In this document: one piece after another, positions 1-7,721 of the stretch
Layout: the number at the start of each line of letters is the position of its first letter
Numbering within the stretch: the stretch's first letter is position 1
Assembly: GCA_947443645.1 (NCBI GenBank)
Contig: CANEXF010000023.1
Location: 1-36,316, forward strand
Direction of reading: 5' to 3'
Origin: Comamonadaceae bacterium
GTDB lineage: Bacteria; Pseudomonadota; Gammaproteobacteria; Burkholderiales; Burkholderiaceae_C
DNA length: 36,316 nucleotides
The notes under the pieces: generated by a model
Databases searched by the model: none
The model's input: only the letters and a program-made list of their open reading frames with translations
What the model was told of the DNA's origin: nothing
Position numbers and translations under genes: made by a program

Positions 1-233
1 AGACCGCAGGCGCAGCGGCCCTCCCTGTGGCCCGGCGAAGCCGGTTCCACGGCTTGAACTTGAATCTCTTCGTTGAACGCAGTGCCATTTTCCCCGTTCC
101 GTCCTAGCAGGACAACGATGGGTAGCAAGACCTCTTCGCAAGCAGGGGCCGCGGGACTGGCTTTGCCAGACCGCAGGCGCAGCGGCCCCCTCGGGGGGCA
201 GGGAGTGACACGAAGTGCACGACCGTGGGGGCT
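1..233. repeat. Dispersed hairpin repeat, leader of murJ
   Basis: The 258 bases before murJ hold no convincing gene. Positions 139-233 are a full copy of the long dispersed repeat. It starts CAAGCAGGGGCCGCGG, contains CTGGCTTTGCCAG (a small stem-loop) and the perfect hairpin GCCCCCTCGGGGGGC at 185-199, and ends with an ACACGAAGTG / CGTGGGGGC tail. Positions 1-56 are rearranged pieces of the same repeat: a direct CCGCAGGCGCAGCGG fragment at 4-18 joined to an inverted GGCCCGGCGAAGCCGG fragment at about 29-44. The stretch 57-138 between them matches nothing else in the window. The repeat ends about 25 bases before the murJ GTG, so it lies in the murJ 5' leader or promoter region. Other copies are at 6823-6998, 12731-12807, 22092-22215 and 30710-30788. 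Confidence 0.8.
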
Positions 234-258
234 ACACCGTGCCGGCTAAACTCCACCG

Positions 259-1824
259 GTGTCATTATTCAAAGCCGCCTCCACCGTATCCTTGCTGACC
301 CTGGTTTCCCGCATCACCGGCCTGGTGCGTGAACTACTGATTGCATCGACTTTTGGCGCCAGCGCCATGACCGACGCCTTCAACGTGGCGTTTCGCATTC
401 CCAATCTGTTTCGCCGCCTGTTTGCCGAGGGTGCCTTCAGCCAGGCCTTTGTGCCGGTGCTGGCGGCCAGCAAAGCGAAAAACGGCGAGCTTGAGACCAA
501 GCTGCTGATAGACCGGGTCGCCACGCTGCTGACCTGGGCCTTGCTTTTGACCTGTGCCATCGGTGTGGCGGCAGCGCCGCTGCTGGTCTGGGCCATGGCC
601 AGCGGCTTGAAGCAGTCGCCTCACGGCTTTGAGGCGGCGGTTTTCATGACGCGCTGGATGTTTCCGTACATCGGCTTCATGTCGCTGGTTGCGCTGTCGT
701 CTGGCGTGCTCAACACCTGGCGGCGCTTTGCCGTGCCTGCGGCCACGCCGGTGCTGCTTAATCTGGCCATGATTGCTGCGGCCTGGGTGGGCTCGCCGTG
801 GTTCAAGGCCCATGGCATTGAGCCGGTTTATGCGCTGGGCGGTGGCGTGATGCTGGGCGGCATGCTGCAACTGGCGGTGCAGGTGCCGGCGCTGCTGCGT
901 CTTGGCCTGCTCCCGAAAATTCGCTTTAACTGGGCTGCAGTGAAGGCAGCATGGGCGGACCCAGCTACGAAAAACATAGCGAAACTGATGCTTCCGGCGC
1001 TGCTGGGTGTTAGCGTGGCGCAAATCTCGCTGCTGATCAACACGCAGATCGCCTCGCACCTGACGCCCGGCAGCGTGAGCTGGCTGACTTATGCCGACCG
1101 CCTGATGGAGTTTCCAACCGCCATGCTGGGCGTGGCCATAGGCGTGGTGTTGATGCCGCAGCTGGCCGCTGCCAAGGCTGCCGGTGATGCGGCCAGGTAC
1201 TCGGCCATGCTGGACTGGGGCCTGCGCATTGTGCTGTTGCTGGCGCTGCCTTGCGCCGTGGCCTTGCTGACTTTTGCCACGCCGCTGGTGGCGACGCTTT
1301 ACCACTACGGCGCATTCACGGACCGCGATGTGCAGCAGACCACCACGGCGCTTATGGGCTACGGCGCGGGTCTGCTGGGGTTGGTCGCGATCAAGGTGCT
1401 GGCGCCCGGCTTTTACGCCAGCCAGGACATCAAGACCCCGGTACGCATTGCGGTGGTGGTTCTGCTGATCACCCAGCTGCTCAATGTGCTGCTGGTGCCG
1501 GTTTTTCAGCACGCCGGACTGGCGCTGGCCATTGGCATAGGCGCGCTGATCAATGCGCTATGGCTGCTGCTGGGCCTGATGAAGCGCGGCAGTTACAAGC
1601 CCGCGCCGGGCTGGGGGCTGTTTGCATTGCGTGTGCTGGCTGCCAGCGCGCTGCTGGCAGTGTTTTTGCGCTGGGCTGCCGCCAGCCTCAACTGGGTCGC
1701 ACTCAAAGCCGTGTATTTTCAGCGGATTGGGCTGCTGGCGGCCGTTCTGTGTGCGTCAGCAGCTCTTTATTTCATAGCGCTGCGAGTCTCCGGCCTGAAG
1801 CTGCGTGAACTGATTCGGCGCTGA
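259..1824 (+). CDS. murJ: Lipid II flippase MurJ
   Basis: This is an integral inner-membrane protein of 521 residues that flips lipid II to the periplasm for peptidoglycan synthesis (MOP superfamily, MviN family). The N-terminal signature is intact: R18, R24, D39 and R52 sit at the positions known to be essential in E. coli MurJ. The rest is a run of hydrophobic helices consistent with 14 membrane segments. The start is GTG at 259; it gives exactly the family N-terminus (MSLFKAAS). The last about 12 residues before the basic tail (around ASAALYFIAL) are encoded by a copy of the short AT-rich repeat at 1753-1780. A SirB1-family gene follows 40 bases later, probably in the same transcript. Assignment is firm. 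Confidence 0.96.
   Translation: MSLFKAASTVSLLTLVSRITGLVRELLIASTFGASAMTDAFNVAFRIPNLFRRLFAEGAFSQAFVPVLAASKAKNGELETKLLIDRVATLLTWALLLTCAIGVAAAPLLVWAMASGLKQSPHGFEAAVFMTRWMFPYIGFMSLVALSSGVLNTWRRFAVPAATPVLLNLAMIAAAWVGSPWFKAHGIEPVYALGGGVMLGGMLQLAVQVPALLRLGLLPKIRFNWAAVKAAWADPATKNIAKLMLPALLGVSVAQISLLINTQIASHLTPGSVSWLTYADRLMEFPTAMLGVAIGVVLMPQLAAAKAAGDAARYSAMLDWGLRIVLLLALPCAVALLTFATPLVATLYHYGAFTDRDVQQTTTALMGYGAGLLGLVAIKVLAPGFYASQDIKTPVRIAVVVLLITQLLNVLLVPVFQHAGLALAIGIGALINALWLLLGLMKRGSYKPAPGWGLFALRVLAASALLAVFLRWAAASLNWVALKAVYFQRIGLLAAVLCASAALYFIALRVSGLKLRELIRR
1753..1780 (-). repeat. Short AT-rich repeat inside murJ 3' end
   Basis: The sequence GCGTCAGCAGCTCTTTATTTCATAGCGC-like matches the short repeat seen at 7204, 11028, 18225, 25600 and 31561: a (G)CGCAAGCAGCTAT half, an AT-rich centre, and a (T/A)TAGC end. 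Here it is read in frame as part of the hydrophobic C-terminus of MurJ. It is less perfect than the other copies, so membership is probable rather than certain. Confidence 0.5.
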
Positions 1825-1864
1825 GGGACGTGCTTTGAGGAGCAATATGTGAGAGAGTAGGGTC

Positions 1865-2713
1865 ATGGAATTAAATCTGGCCGTACCGTCTCCGCTGCAA
1901 TACTTCTCCAGTCTGGTTCAAAGCGATGAGCATTTCCCCTTGCTCGAAGCGGCGGTCAGCCTGGCGCAGGATGAATATTCTGATCTGGACGTTCAGCAGG
2001 TGCTGGGCGATGTTGATCAGCTGCTGGCCAGGATCCAGCGCCGTCTACCTGCGGAGGCGTCGGCCTTGCAGAAATTGCGCACGCTCAACCAGTTTTTTTT
2101 TCATGATCTGAGCTTTGGCGGCAACGTCAATGACTACTACGACCCGGACAACAGCTACCTCAATGCCGTGCTAAAGACCCGGCGCGGTATTCCGATCACG
2201 CTGGCTGTGCTCTGGCTGGAACTGGCCGGCGGCCTGGGGCTGAACGCACGCGGTGTGGCTTTTCCGGGGCATTTCATGCTCAAGGTGAATCTGCCCAAGG
2301 GCCAGGTGGTGATAGACCCGTTTACCGGCCAGTCCTTGAGCCGCGAAGACTTGTCGGAGCGACTGGCGCCGCTCAAGCAACGCCAGCAGGGCGACGATTT
2401 TGAAATGCCCATAGGGCTTTTTCTGCAGTCAACACCGCCGCGCGACATCATTGCCCGCATGCTGCGCAACCTCAAGGAAATTCACAAGGCACAAGAAGAC
2501 TGGCCACGGCTGATTGCCGTGCAAGACCGGCTCATTGTGTTGCAGCCCGACGCCTGGACGGAATACCGCGACCGTGGTCTGGCCTGGGCGGTTCAGGGGC
2601 AGCCCGAGCGCGCCGTGCCTGACCTTGAAAAATACCTGGCCGAGGCCGAGGATGCGCTGGATCTGGATTCCGTCACCCAGCGCATCAAGCAGTTGCGCGG
2701 TCAAACCAGCTGA
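1865..2713 (+). CDS. SirB1 family protein (transglutaminase-like + TPR)
   Basis: The product has 282 residues and resembles the SirB1/YchA family: an N-terminal transglutaminase-like domain followed by tetratricopeptide-like helices. Visible family hallmarks are the NDYYDPDNSYLN segment at about residues 84-95, the RGIPI motif near 107-111, and FPGHFML near 135-141. The C-terminal third (about 195-275) has the alternating helices of a TPR (AVQDRLIVLQP, YRDRGLAWAVQGQ). No signal peptide is seen, so it is probably cytosolic. Its biochemical role is not established; E. coli SirB1 is also poorly defined. It lies 40 bases downstream of murJ on the same strand and ends 24 bases before the convergent ParA-type gene. 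Confidence 0.88.
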   Translation: MELNLAVPSPLQYFSSLVQSDEHFPLLEAAVSLAQDEYSDLDVQQVLGDVDQLLARIQRRLPAEASALQKLRTLNQFFFHDLSFGGNVNDYYDPDNSYLNAVLKTRRGIPITLAVLWLELAGGLGLNARGVAFPGHFMLKVNLPKGQVVIDPFTGQSLSREDLSERLAPLKQRQQGDDFEMPIGLFLQSTPPRDIIARMLRNLKEIHKAQEDWPRLIAVQDRLIVLQPDAWTEYRDRGLAWAVQGQPERAVPDLEKYLAEAEDALDLDSVTQRIKQLRGQTS

Positions 2714-2751
2714 GCGCTGGCCCGGGCCGGCCGCCGCTCAGGTCCAGCGCT
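2713..2751 (+). terminator. Possible hairpin between convergent genes
   Basis: AGCGCTGG at 2713-2720 pairs with CCAGCGCT at 2744-2751 across a GC-rich loop, followed by only TT and then AAAAATG. It begins at the SirB1 stop codon and runs into the last codons of the opposing ParA-type gene. The tail is too poor in T for a confident intrinsic terminator. Confidence 0.3.
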
Positions 2752-3673
2752 TTAAAAATGCGGGAATCTGCAGACCATTCGGTGTATTGACCGGTCGCGC
2801 CAGCGGGCTGGCAGCTGCTTTCGCGTTGGTCTGTTTGTCCTGGCCTGCCTGATCGCTGGAAAGCGCCGGCTTGCTCGTCAGCCGACCTGGGCCATGGATG
2901 GTCAGTCGGGCGCCATGCACCAGGGATTCCTGTGCCGGCATGAGGCTCGCGGGCAGGGCACTGCCGAGCTTTGCGCTCGGCCGCAGGCTGGCCGCGCCAC
3001 TGCTGGCGCCGCCCGAGCGCAAATTGTCGTTCGCGGCTTGCGGTGGATAAAGCAGTGGCGCCAGCCATTGCAGTATCGGCTCCCATTGCTGCAGGTCCGT
3101 GGCTGCGGCATGGACTGGCAGGTCAAAAATGGTCATGCCGCGCTCCAGGGTACGCACATATTGCTGGGTTTCGCGCAAAGTGCCGAGAAACGGGACTTGA
3201 TGGTCTTCTGACCATTTGCGCAGTGTTTGGGCCGCATGGGTTCGGCTGTCTATGCGCATGCCCACGCTGGCCAGTCGGCAGCGACCGCTGGCAATGCGCG
3301 GCAGCGTCATCAACTCGGCGTGGCAGTTGGCGGCCGACTCCAGATCAAATATTGAATTACAGATCGGCATGATGATGACATCGGCAAACATCACCACCCG
3401 TGCCAGTTCAAAGCCCTGCAGGCCGCCCGGTGTGTCGAGCACGACATGGCTGATGCCCGCAGGCACCCGCAGCATGTTCTGGTCCACAGCCCAGGGTGAT
3501 ATGGCTGGCAGGCTGGTGTCGCGTCGCTTGAGCCAGGAACGCGCCGATTGCTGGCGATCCACGTCGCCCAGCATCACGGAACTGCCTTGTTGCGCGCACC
3601 AGGCCGCCATGTGCGCCGCCAGGGTGCTTTTGCCACTTCCGCCCTTGCGATTGACCACTGCAATGACTGGCAT
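2738..3673 (-). CDS. ParA/MinD-type ATPase, orphan
   Basis: This 311-residue protein belongs to the deviant-Walker-A ATPases (ParA/Soj/MinD/BcsQ type). The nucleotide-binding loop KGGSGKST spans residues 10-17 and includes the signature lysine K10. The Walker A' segment GDVDRQQSARSW (36-47) and the Walker B-like VVLDTPGG (about 84-91) are present. The ATPase core fills about the first 210 residues; the last 100 are low-complexity and polar. The start follows a good GGAG box 7 bases upstream. No parB-like partner or parS-like site was seen nearby; neighbours are purM (upstream, same strand) and the SirB1 gene (convergent). The cargo or target is unknown. It could be a positioning ATPase for a protein machine rather than a chromosome partitioner. 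Confidence 0.85.
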   Translation of the reverse strand: MPVIAVVNRKGGSGKSTLAAHMAAWCAQQGSSVMLGDVDRQQSARSWLKRRDTSLPAISPWAVDQNMLRVPAGISHVVLDTPGGLQGFELARVVMFADVIIMPICNSIFDLESAANCHAELMTLPRIASGRCRLASVGMRIDSRTHAAQTLRKWSEDHQVPFLGTLRETQQYVRTLERGMTIFDLPVHAAATDLQQWEPILQWLAPLLYPPQAANDNLRSGGASSGAASLRPSAKLGSALPASLMPAQESLVHGARLTIHGPGRLTSKPALSSDQAGQDKQTNAKAAASPLARPVNTPNGLQIPAFLKRWT

Positions 3674-3795
3674 CTGTGCTCCAGGCCCAATTTAAAAGCA
3701 CATTTTGATACATTTGTAATCCAATGTCCATTTATAGCCTGGGTCGCAGCCCGTCTATCGGCGCCGCCCGGTCCGGACGGCGCTAGCCCTCAAGT

Positions 3796-4836
3796 TCAGG
3801 CGCTGGGGCCGACCACGACGGCGGCGCCGTCACCGCGCGCTGCGACCACACCGATCTCGTAGACCGTCTCGCCGGCGTCTTTCAGGGTTTGCGCTGTGGC
3901 TTGCGCATTGGCGGCGTCCACCACCACGACCATGCCAATGCCGTTGTTAAAGGTCCGGTTCATCTCGAAGTCGTCGATGCCGGCTGTTTTTTGCAGCCAC
4001 GCAAACAGCTCGGTTTGCGGCCAGCTGCCCGACTGCAGATGCGCGGCCATGCCTTCGGGCAGCACGCGCGGTATGTTTTCGAGCAGACCGCCGCCCGTGA
4101 TGTGGGCCAAGGCCTTGATCGGGTGTAGCGCCAGCGCAGCCAGTACGGTCTTGACGTACAGACGGGTGGGCTCCATCAGGGCTGTCTTGAAGGGCTTGCC
4201 GTCCAGGGTGGCGGGCGCCTGGCTGCCGGCGCGCTCAATGCATTTGCGCACCAGGCTAAAACCGTTGGAATGCACGCCGCTGCTGGCCAGACCCAGCACC
4301 ACGTCGCCAGGCAAGACGCTCTTGCCGGTCAGGATTTTTGATTTCTCCACCGCACCCACGGCAAAACCGGCCAGGTCGTATTCGCCTTCGGGATACATGC
4401 CTGGCATTTCAGCGGTTTCGCCGCCAATCAGCGCGCAACCGGAGAGCTCGCAGCCTTTGGCAATGCCGCCGACGACAGCTGCAGCGGTATCCACGTTGAG
4501 CTTGCCGCAGGCGAAATAGTCGAGAAAAAACAGCGGCTCTGCGCCTTGCACCAGCACGTCGTTGACGCTCATGGCGACCAGGTCAATGCCGACCGTGTCG
4601 TGCATATTCCATTCAAAGGCCAGGCGCAGCTTGGTGCCCACGCCGTCGGTGCCACTGACCAGCACCGGTTCCTTGTAGCGCTTGGGCACCTCGAACAGTG
4701 CGCCAAAACCACCAATGCCGGCCAGAACGCCTTCGCGCATGGTCTTTTTGGCCAGTGGCTTGATGCGTTCGACCAGAGCGTCGCCCGCGTCAATATCAAC
4801 GCCAGCGTCTTTGTAGGATAAAGGGGGATTCGTCAT
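3796..4836 (-). CDS. purM: Phosphoribosylformylglycinamidine cyclo-ligase (AIR synthase)
   Basis: PurM is the ATP-dependent enzyme that closes the imidazole ring in purine synthesis, converting FGAM to AIR in the cytosol. The 346-residue product matches the family length. Motifs seen: GGFGALFEV (42-50), [10 protein letters not shown] (61-70, the nucleotide/phosphate-binding stretch), [16 protein letters not shown] (92-107) and [17 protein letters not shown] (138-154). The frame stays open for 21 more codons upstream, but ATG at 4836 gives the normal N-terminus [15 protein letters not shown] and was chosen. The gene is divergent from perM, with 194 bases between the two starts. It is followed by the ParA-type gene 122 bases downstream on the same strand. 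Confidence 0.96.
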   Translation of the reverse strand: MTNPPLSYKDAGVDIDAGDALVERIKPLAKKTMREGVLAGIGGFGALFEVPKRYKEPVLVSGTDGVGTKLRLAFEWNMHDTVGIDLVAMSVNDVLVQGAEPLFFLDYFACGKLNVDTAAAVVGGIAKGCELSGCALIGGETAEMPGMYPEGEYDLAGFAVGAVEKSKILTGKSVLPGDVVLGLASSGVHSNGFSLVRKCIERAGSQAPATLDGKPFKTALMEPTRLYVKTVLAALALHPIKALAHITGGGLLENIPRVLPEGMAAHLQSGSWPQTELFAWLQKTAGIDDFEMNRTFNNGIGMVVVVDAANAQATAQTLKDAGETVYEIGVVAARGDGAAVVVGPSA

Positions 4837-5030
4837 GTGGATGGCCTTGATGCGGCAGTTAGGGTCTGGCGCGGTTGCGGGGGATCTGGCGGGCCGCATG
4901 CTTTGCAGTGCTGCGATCTCAAGTGCTTGTGCAAGCCCGATAGAATTCAGTGTAGATTCTAAAGGCTAGCTCGCGCTGGCACGGATATGGGATCTGCACC
5001 CATGCTCCGGCATGTTTAACCCAAGGCACC

Positions 5031-6107
5031 ATGCAATTGACCACTACCCAAAAACGCGCTTTCACCTGGTGCCTGATTGCCGCCGTGGTGTGCCTGGCGC
5101 TGTGGCTGCTCGGACCGGTGCTGACGCCGTTTGTGGTGGCGGCGGTGCTGGCCTACGCACTCACGCCGCTGGTGAACAAGCTCGACAGCCTCGGGCGTGG
5201 GCGCATGCCGCGCGTGCTGGCGGTGATTTTGGTGGAGCTGGTCTTTGTGCTCGCCCTCATAGGTCTGGCCTTGCTGGTGGTGCCGATTCTGGCCAAAGAG
5301 CTGCCACTGATGCGCGATCAGGTGCCGCAGCTGGCCGACCGCCTCAACACCGGCTTGGCGCCCTGGCTGGCGCAGTACGGCATCCATGTGTCACTGGATG
5401 TGGCCAGCATCAAGGCCTTCGCGCTCAAGTACCTCAACGCCAATTTCGAAGATGCACTGGGGTCGGTGTTGTCATCGCTCAAGCTGGGCGGCAGTGTGGC
5501 GCTGGCCTTGCTTGGCAATGCCGTGTTGATACCTGTGGCCTTGTTTTACCTGTTGGTGGATTGGGATAATTTTGTTGCCCGTCTGCTGGAGCTGGTGCCA
5601 CCGCCCCTGCGCGCCGCCTTCGATAGTTTTACCGATGAGGCCGATTCCGTGCTCGGCCAGTACCTGCGCGGGCAACTGCTGGTGATGTTGGTAATGGCCG
5701 CTTTTTATGCCCTGGGGCTGGCACTTTTTGGTCTGGATCTGGCGCTGCCGATCGGCATATTCACGGGCCTGGCGATGTTCATTCCCTACCTCGGATTTGG
5801 GGTGGGTCTTATTTTGGCCATACTGGCTGGCCTGCTGCAGTTCGCCTCACTCAAGGCCTTGGTCATGGTGGCGGTGGTCTACGGTATAGGTCAGTTGCTG
5901 GAAAGCCTGTACCTGACCCCCAGGCTGGTCGGCGAGCGAATTGGCCTGCATCCACTGGCGGTAATTTTTGCCTTGCTGGCTTTTGGCCAGGTTTTCGGTT
6001 TTGTCGGTGTGCTGATTGCCTTGCCGGCCAGTGCCGTGCTGCTGGTGGGCATACGCCGCCTCAAGACCGGCTACATGGGCAGCAAGCTTTACAAAGGCGG
6101 GTCATGA
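5031..6107 (+). CDS. AI-2E family transporter / PerM-type permease
   Basis: This is a 358-residue inner-membrane protein of the AI-2E transporter (PerM/YdgG, UPF0118) family. Hydrophobic segments appear at about 12-30 and 33-48, then 63-85. A soluble amphipathic region follows, and the C-terminal bundle from about 150 to 345 contains the conserved YLTPRLVGERIGLHPLAVIFALLAFG stretch (near 290-315). The family includes proposed exporters of signalling molecules and Na+/H+ antiporters, so the substrate cannot be read from sequence. The last codon overlaps the hda start (ATGA at 6104-6107), which indicates translational coupling. This perM-hda pairing is typical of betaproteobacteria. Confidence 0.9.
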   Translation: MQLTTTQKRAFTWCLIAAVVCLALWLLGPVLTPFVVAAVLAYALTPLVNKLDSLGRGRMPRVLAVILVELVFVLALIGLALLVVPILAKELPLMRDQVPQLADRLNTGLAPWLAQYGIHVSLDVASIKAFALKYLNANFEDALGSVLSSLKLGGSVALALLGNAVLIPVALFYLLVDWDNFVARLLELVPPPLRAAFDSFTDEADSVLGQYLRGQLLVMLVMAAFYALGLALFGLDLALPIGIFTGLAMFIPYLGFGVGLILAILAGLLQFASLKALVMVAVVYGIGQLLESLYLTPRLVGERIGLHPLAVIFALLAFGQVFGFVGVLIALPASAVLLVGIRRLKTGYMGSKLYKGGS

Positions 6108-6799
6108 GCGGCATGAAGCAGATTGCGCTGGACATCGGTCTGGCCGCCGTGCCGTCGTTTGCCAACTTTTTTGCCGGCCCGAATCAGGCGGCCTTCAGTC
6201 ATCTCGAACTCTGGGCCGGCAACAGCTTGCGGTCTCCGGTGCCGACTTATCTGTGGGGCGAGCCAGGCAGCGGCAAGAGCCATTTGCTTAAAGCGGTCGT
6301 TGAGACGCTGCGCGAGCAGGGCGCGCGTGTCGGCTGGATGGACGCCTCGGTGCTGGAACCGACCGAATTCAACGAATCCTGGGCCGGCGTCATCCTCGAT
6401 GACGTCCAGCTTTACACGGCCGTTCAGCAGCAGGCGGCGTTCAACTGGTTTGTCAACGCCCTGAGCGCTGCGGACGGACAGCCGCGCTGGGTGCTGGCGG
6501 CCGGTAATTTGCCACCGGCCGACCTGGCGCTGCGCGATGATTTGCGAAGCCGGCTGGGCTGGGGCCATATTTTTGAGCTGCACGCGCTGACAGAGTCTGA
6601 AAGACGGGCCGTGCTCAGGCGAGCCGCCGACGCGCGCGGCCTGTTTTTGCGTGATGAGGTCATGGATTTCATGCTCAGCCGTTTTTCCCGTGACCTTAGC
6701 AGCCTGATGCAGCTGCTGGACCAACTCGATGGCTACGCTTTGCAAACCCAGCGCGCCATCACGATTCCGCTGATCAAGGCGATGCTGGAAAACGAATGA
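6104..6799 (+). CDS. hda: DnaA regulatory inactivator Hda
   Basis: Hda is an AAA+ protein related to DnaA domain III. Together with the sliding clamp it stimulates ATP hydrolysis by DnaA and so prevents re-initiation of replication. The 231-residue product has a clamp-binding motif at its N-terminus (QIALDI, 6-11), the Walker A loop GEPGSGKS (52-59), a Walker B-like ILDDV segment near 90-95, and a C-terminal sensor II region (LSRFSRDLSSLMQLLDQLD) ending in the typical TIPLIKAML. It overlaps perM by 4 bases at its start and the HAD gene by 4 bases at its end, forming a translationally coupled trio. Confidence 0.94.
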   Translation: MSGMKQIALDIGLAAVPSFANFFAGPNQAAFSHLELWAGNSLRSPVPTYLWGEPGSGKSHLLKAVVETLREQGARVGWMDASVLEPTEFNESWAGVILDDVQLYTAVQQQAAFNWFVNALSAADGQPRWVLAAGNLPPADLALRDDLRSRLGWGHIFELHALTESERRAVLRRAADARGLFLRDEVMDFMLSRFSRDLSSLMQLLDQLDGYALQTQRAITIPLIKAMLENE

Positions 6800-7659
6800 C
6801 TATCAGTAGTAACGAAAACAAATTTTCCGATGGGCTGCCGCAAGGAAAATCAGCGCCCTCCGAGGGCGGCGCACCCCACGAAGTGACAAGCGTGGGGGCT
6901 CCCCTTCAAGCAGGGGCCGCGGAACCGGCTTTGCCGGGCCGCAGGCGCAGCGCCCCCTCGGGGGGCAGCGCATTACACGAAGTGAAAAGCGTGGGGGTAC
7001 GTATCGCTCTGTTTGACCTGGACCACACGCTGATTCCCATGGATTCAGACTACGAGTGGGGTGAATTCACGATCGGCCTGGGTTGGTGCGAAGCCTCCGA
7101 GTTCAAGCGCCGCAATCTGGAGTTCTTTGAGCAGTACCAGGCCGGCACCCTCGATATCCACGACTATGTGCGCTTTGCCACGCAAGCCATACGCGAGCAG
7201 GGTGCTACTAAATCAATAGCTGCTCACGCCCGTTTCATGAGCGAAGTAGTACATAAAGGCATTAAAGATCAGGCGCGGGAGCTGGTTGCCAGCCACCGCC
7301 GGGCCGGTGACGAGGTGGTTATTGTCACGGCCACGAACGCCTTTGTGACCCGACCGATTGCCGAGGCTTTTGGCGTCAGCGAGCTGATTGCCGTTGAGCT
7401 GGCGCGCGATGCCGCGGGCAATCTGACCGGTGAAATCGCCGGTACGCCCTCGTTCCGGGAGGGCAAGGTCAAGCGCGTGGAGCAATGGCTGGCGGCGCGC
7501 GATCTGGACTGGGCCGACGTTGAAACCACCTTCTACACCGACTCCATGAACGACCTGGCGCTGCTCGAAAAGGCCACGCACCCGGTGGCCACCAATCCCG
7601 ACGCGCGCCTGCGGGCGCTGTCCCTTGAGCGTGGATGGCGCATACTTGACCTGTTTTAA
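6796..7659 (+). CDS. HAD-superfamily IB hydrolase with repeat-encoded N-terminus
   Basis: This phosphatase of the HAD IB (SerB-like) group is predicted to be 287 residues. The catalytic set is complete: motif I DLDHT with nucleophile D74 and D76, motif II T178 in VTATN, motif III K224 in REGKV, and motif IV D249/D253 in TDSMND. The first about 67 residues are not HAD sequence; they are encoded by two tandem copies of the long dispersed repeat (6823-6998). Family members normally start a few residues before motif I. The ATG at 6796 overlaps hda by 4 bases, which suggests it is the ancestral start and that the repeats inserted just behind it. A GTG at 6991 (residue 66) is an alternative start giving a normal-length enzyme. 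Residues about 136-145 (GATKSIAAHA) come from the short AT-rich repeat. The substrate is unknown. Confidence 0.88.
   Translation: MTISSNENKFSDGLPQGKSAPSEGGAPHEVTSVGAPLQAGAAEPALPGRRRSAPSGGSALHEVKSVGVRIALFDLDHTLIPMDSDYEWGEFTIGLGWCEASEFKRRNLEFFEQYQAGTLDIHDYVRFATQAIREQGATKSIAAHARFMSEVVHKGIKDQARELVASHRRAGDEVVIVTATNAFVTRPIAEAFGVSELIAVELARDAAGNLTGEIAGTPSFREGKVKRVEQWLAARDLDWADVETTFYTDSMNDLALLEKATHPVATNPDARLRALSLERGWRILDLF
6823..6998 (+). repeat. Two tandem copies of the long hairpin repeat inside the HAD gene
   Basis: Copy A (6823-6900) begins TTTTCCG, carries the hairpin GCCCTCCGAGGGC at 6854-6866 and ends CACGAAGTGACAAGCGTGGG. Copy B (6907-6998) begins CAAGCAGGGGCCGCGG, carries CCGGCTTTGCCGG and the hairpin GCCCCCTCGGGGGGC at 6952-6966, and ends ACACGAAGTGAAAAGCGTGG. 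The two share the tail but differ in the 5' part, so the repeat has at least two head types. Both are read through in frame by the HAD gene. Confidence 0.85.
7204..7229 (-). repeat. Short AT-rich repeat inside the HAD gene
   Basis: GCTACTAAATCAATAGCTGC followed by TCACGC is the reverse orientation of the GCGCAAGCAGCTATTGATTC-type element at 11028. It is read in frame as ATKSIAAHA in the helical cap region of the HAD phosphatase, between motifs I and II. Confidence 0.7.
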
Positions 7660-7721
7660 ACCTTTGGGCTGCGCCCATACTGCCTGAAACCGGCAGCTGG
7701 CCCCCAAACTTTCGCGACCTC

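Noticed and set aside
334..1512. Long minus-strand open frame opposite murJ
   Set aside because: It is an Arg/Gln/His-rich shadow of a membrane protein gene.
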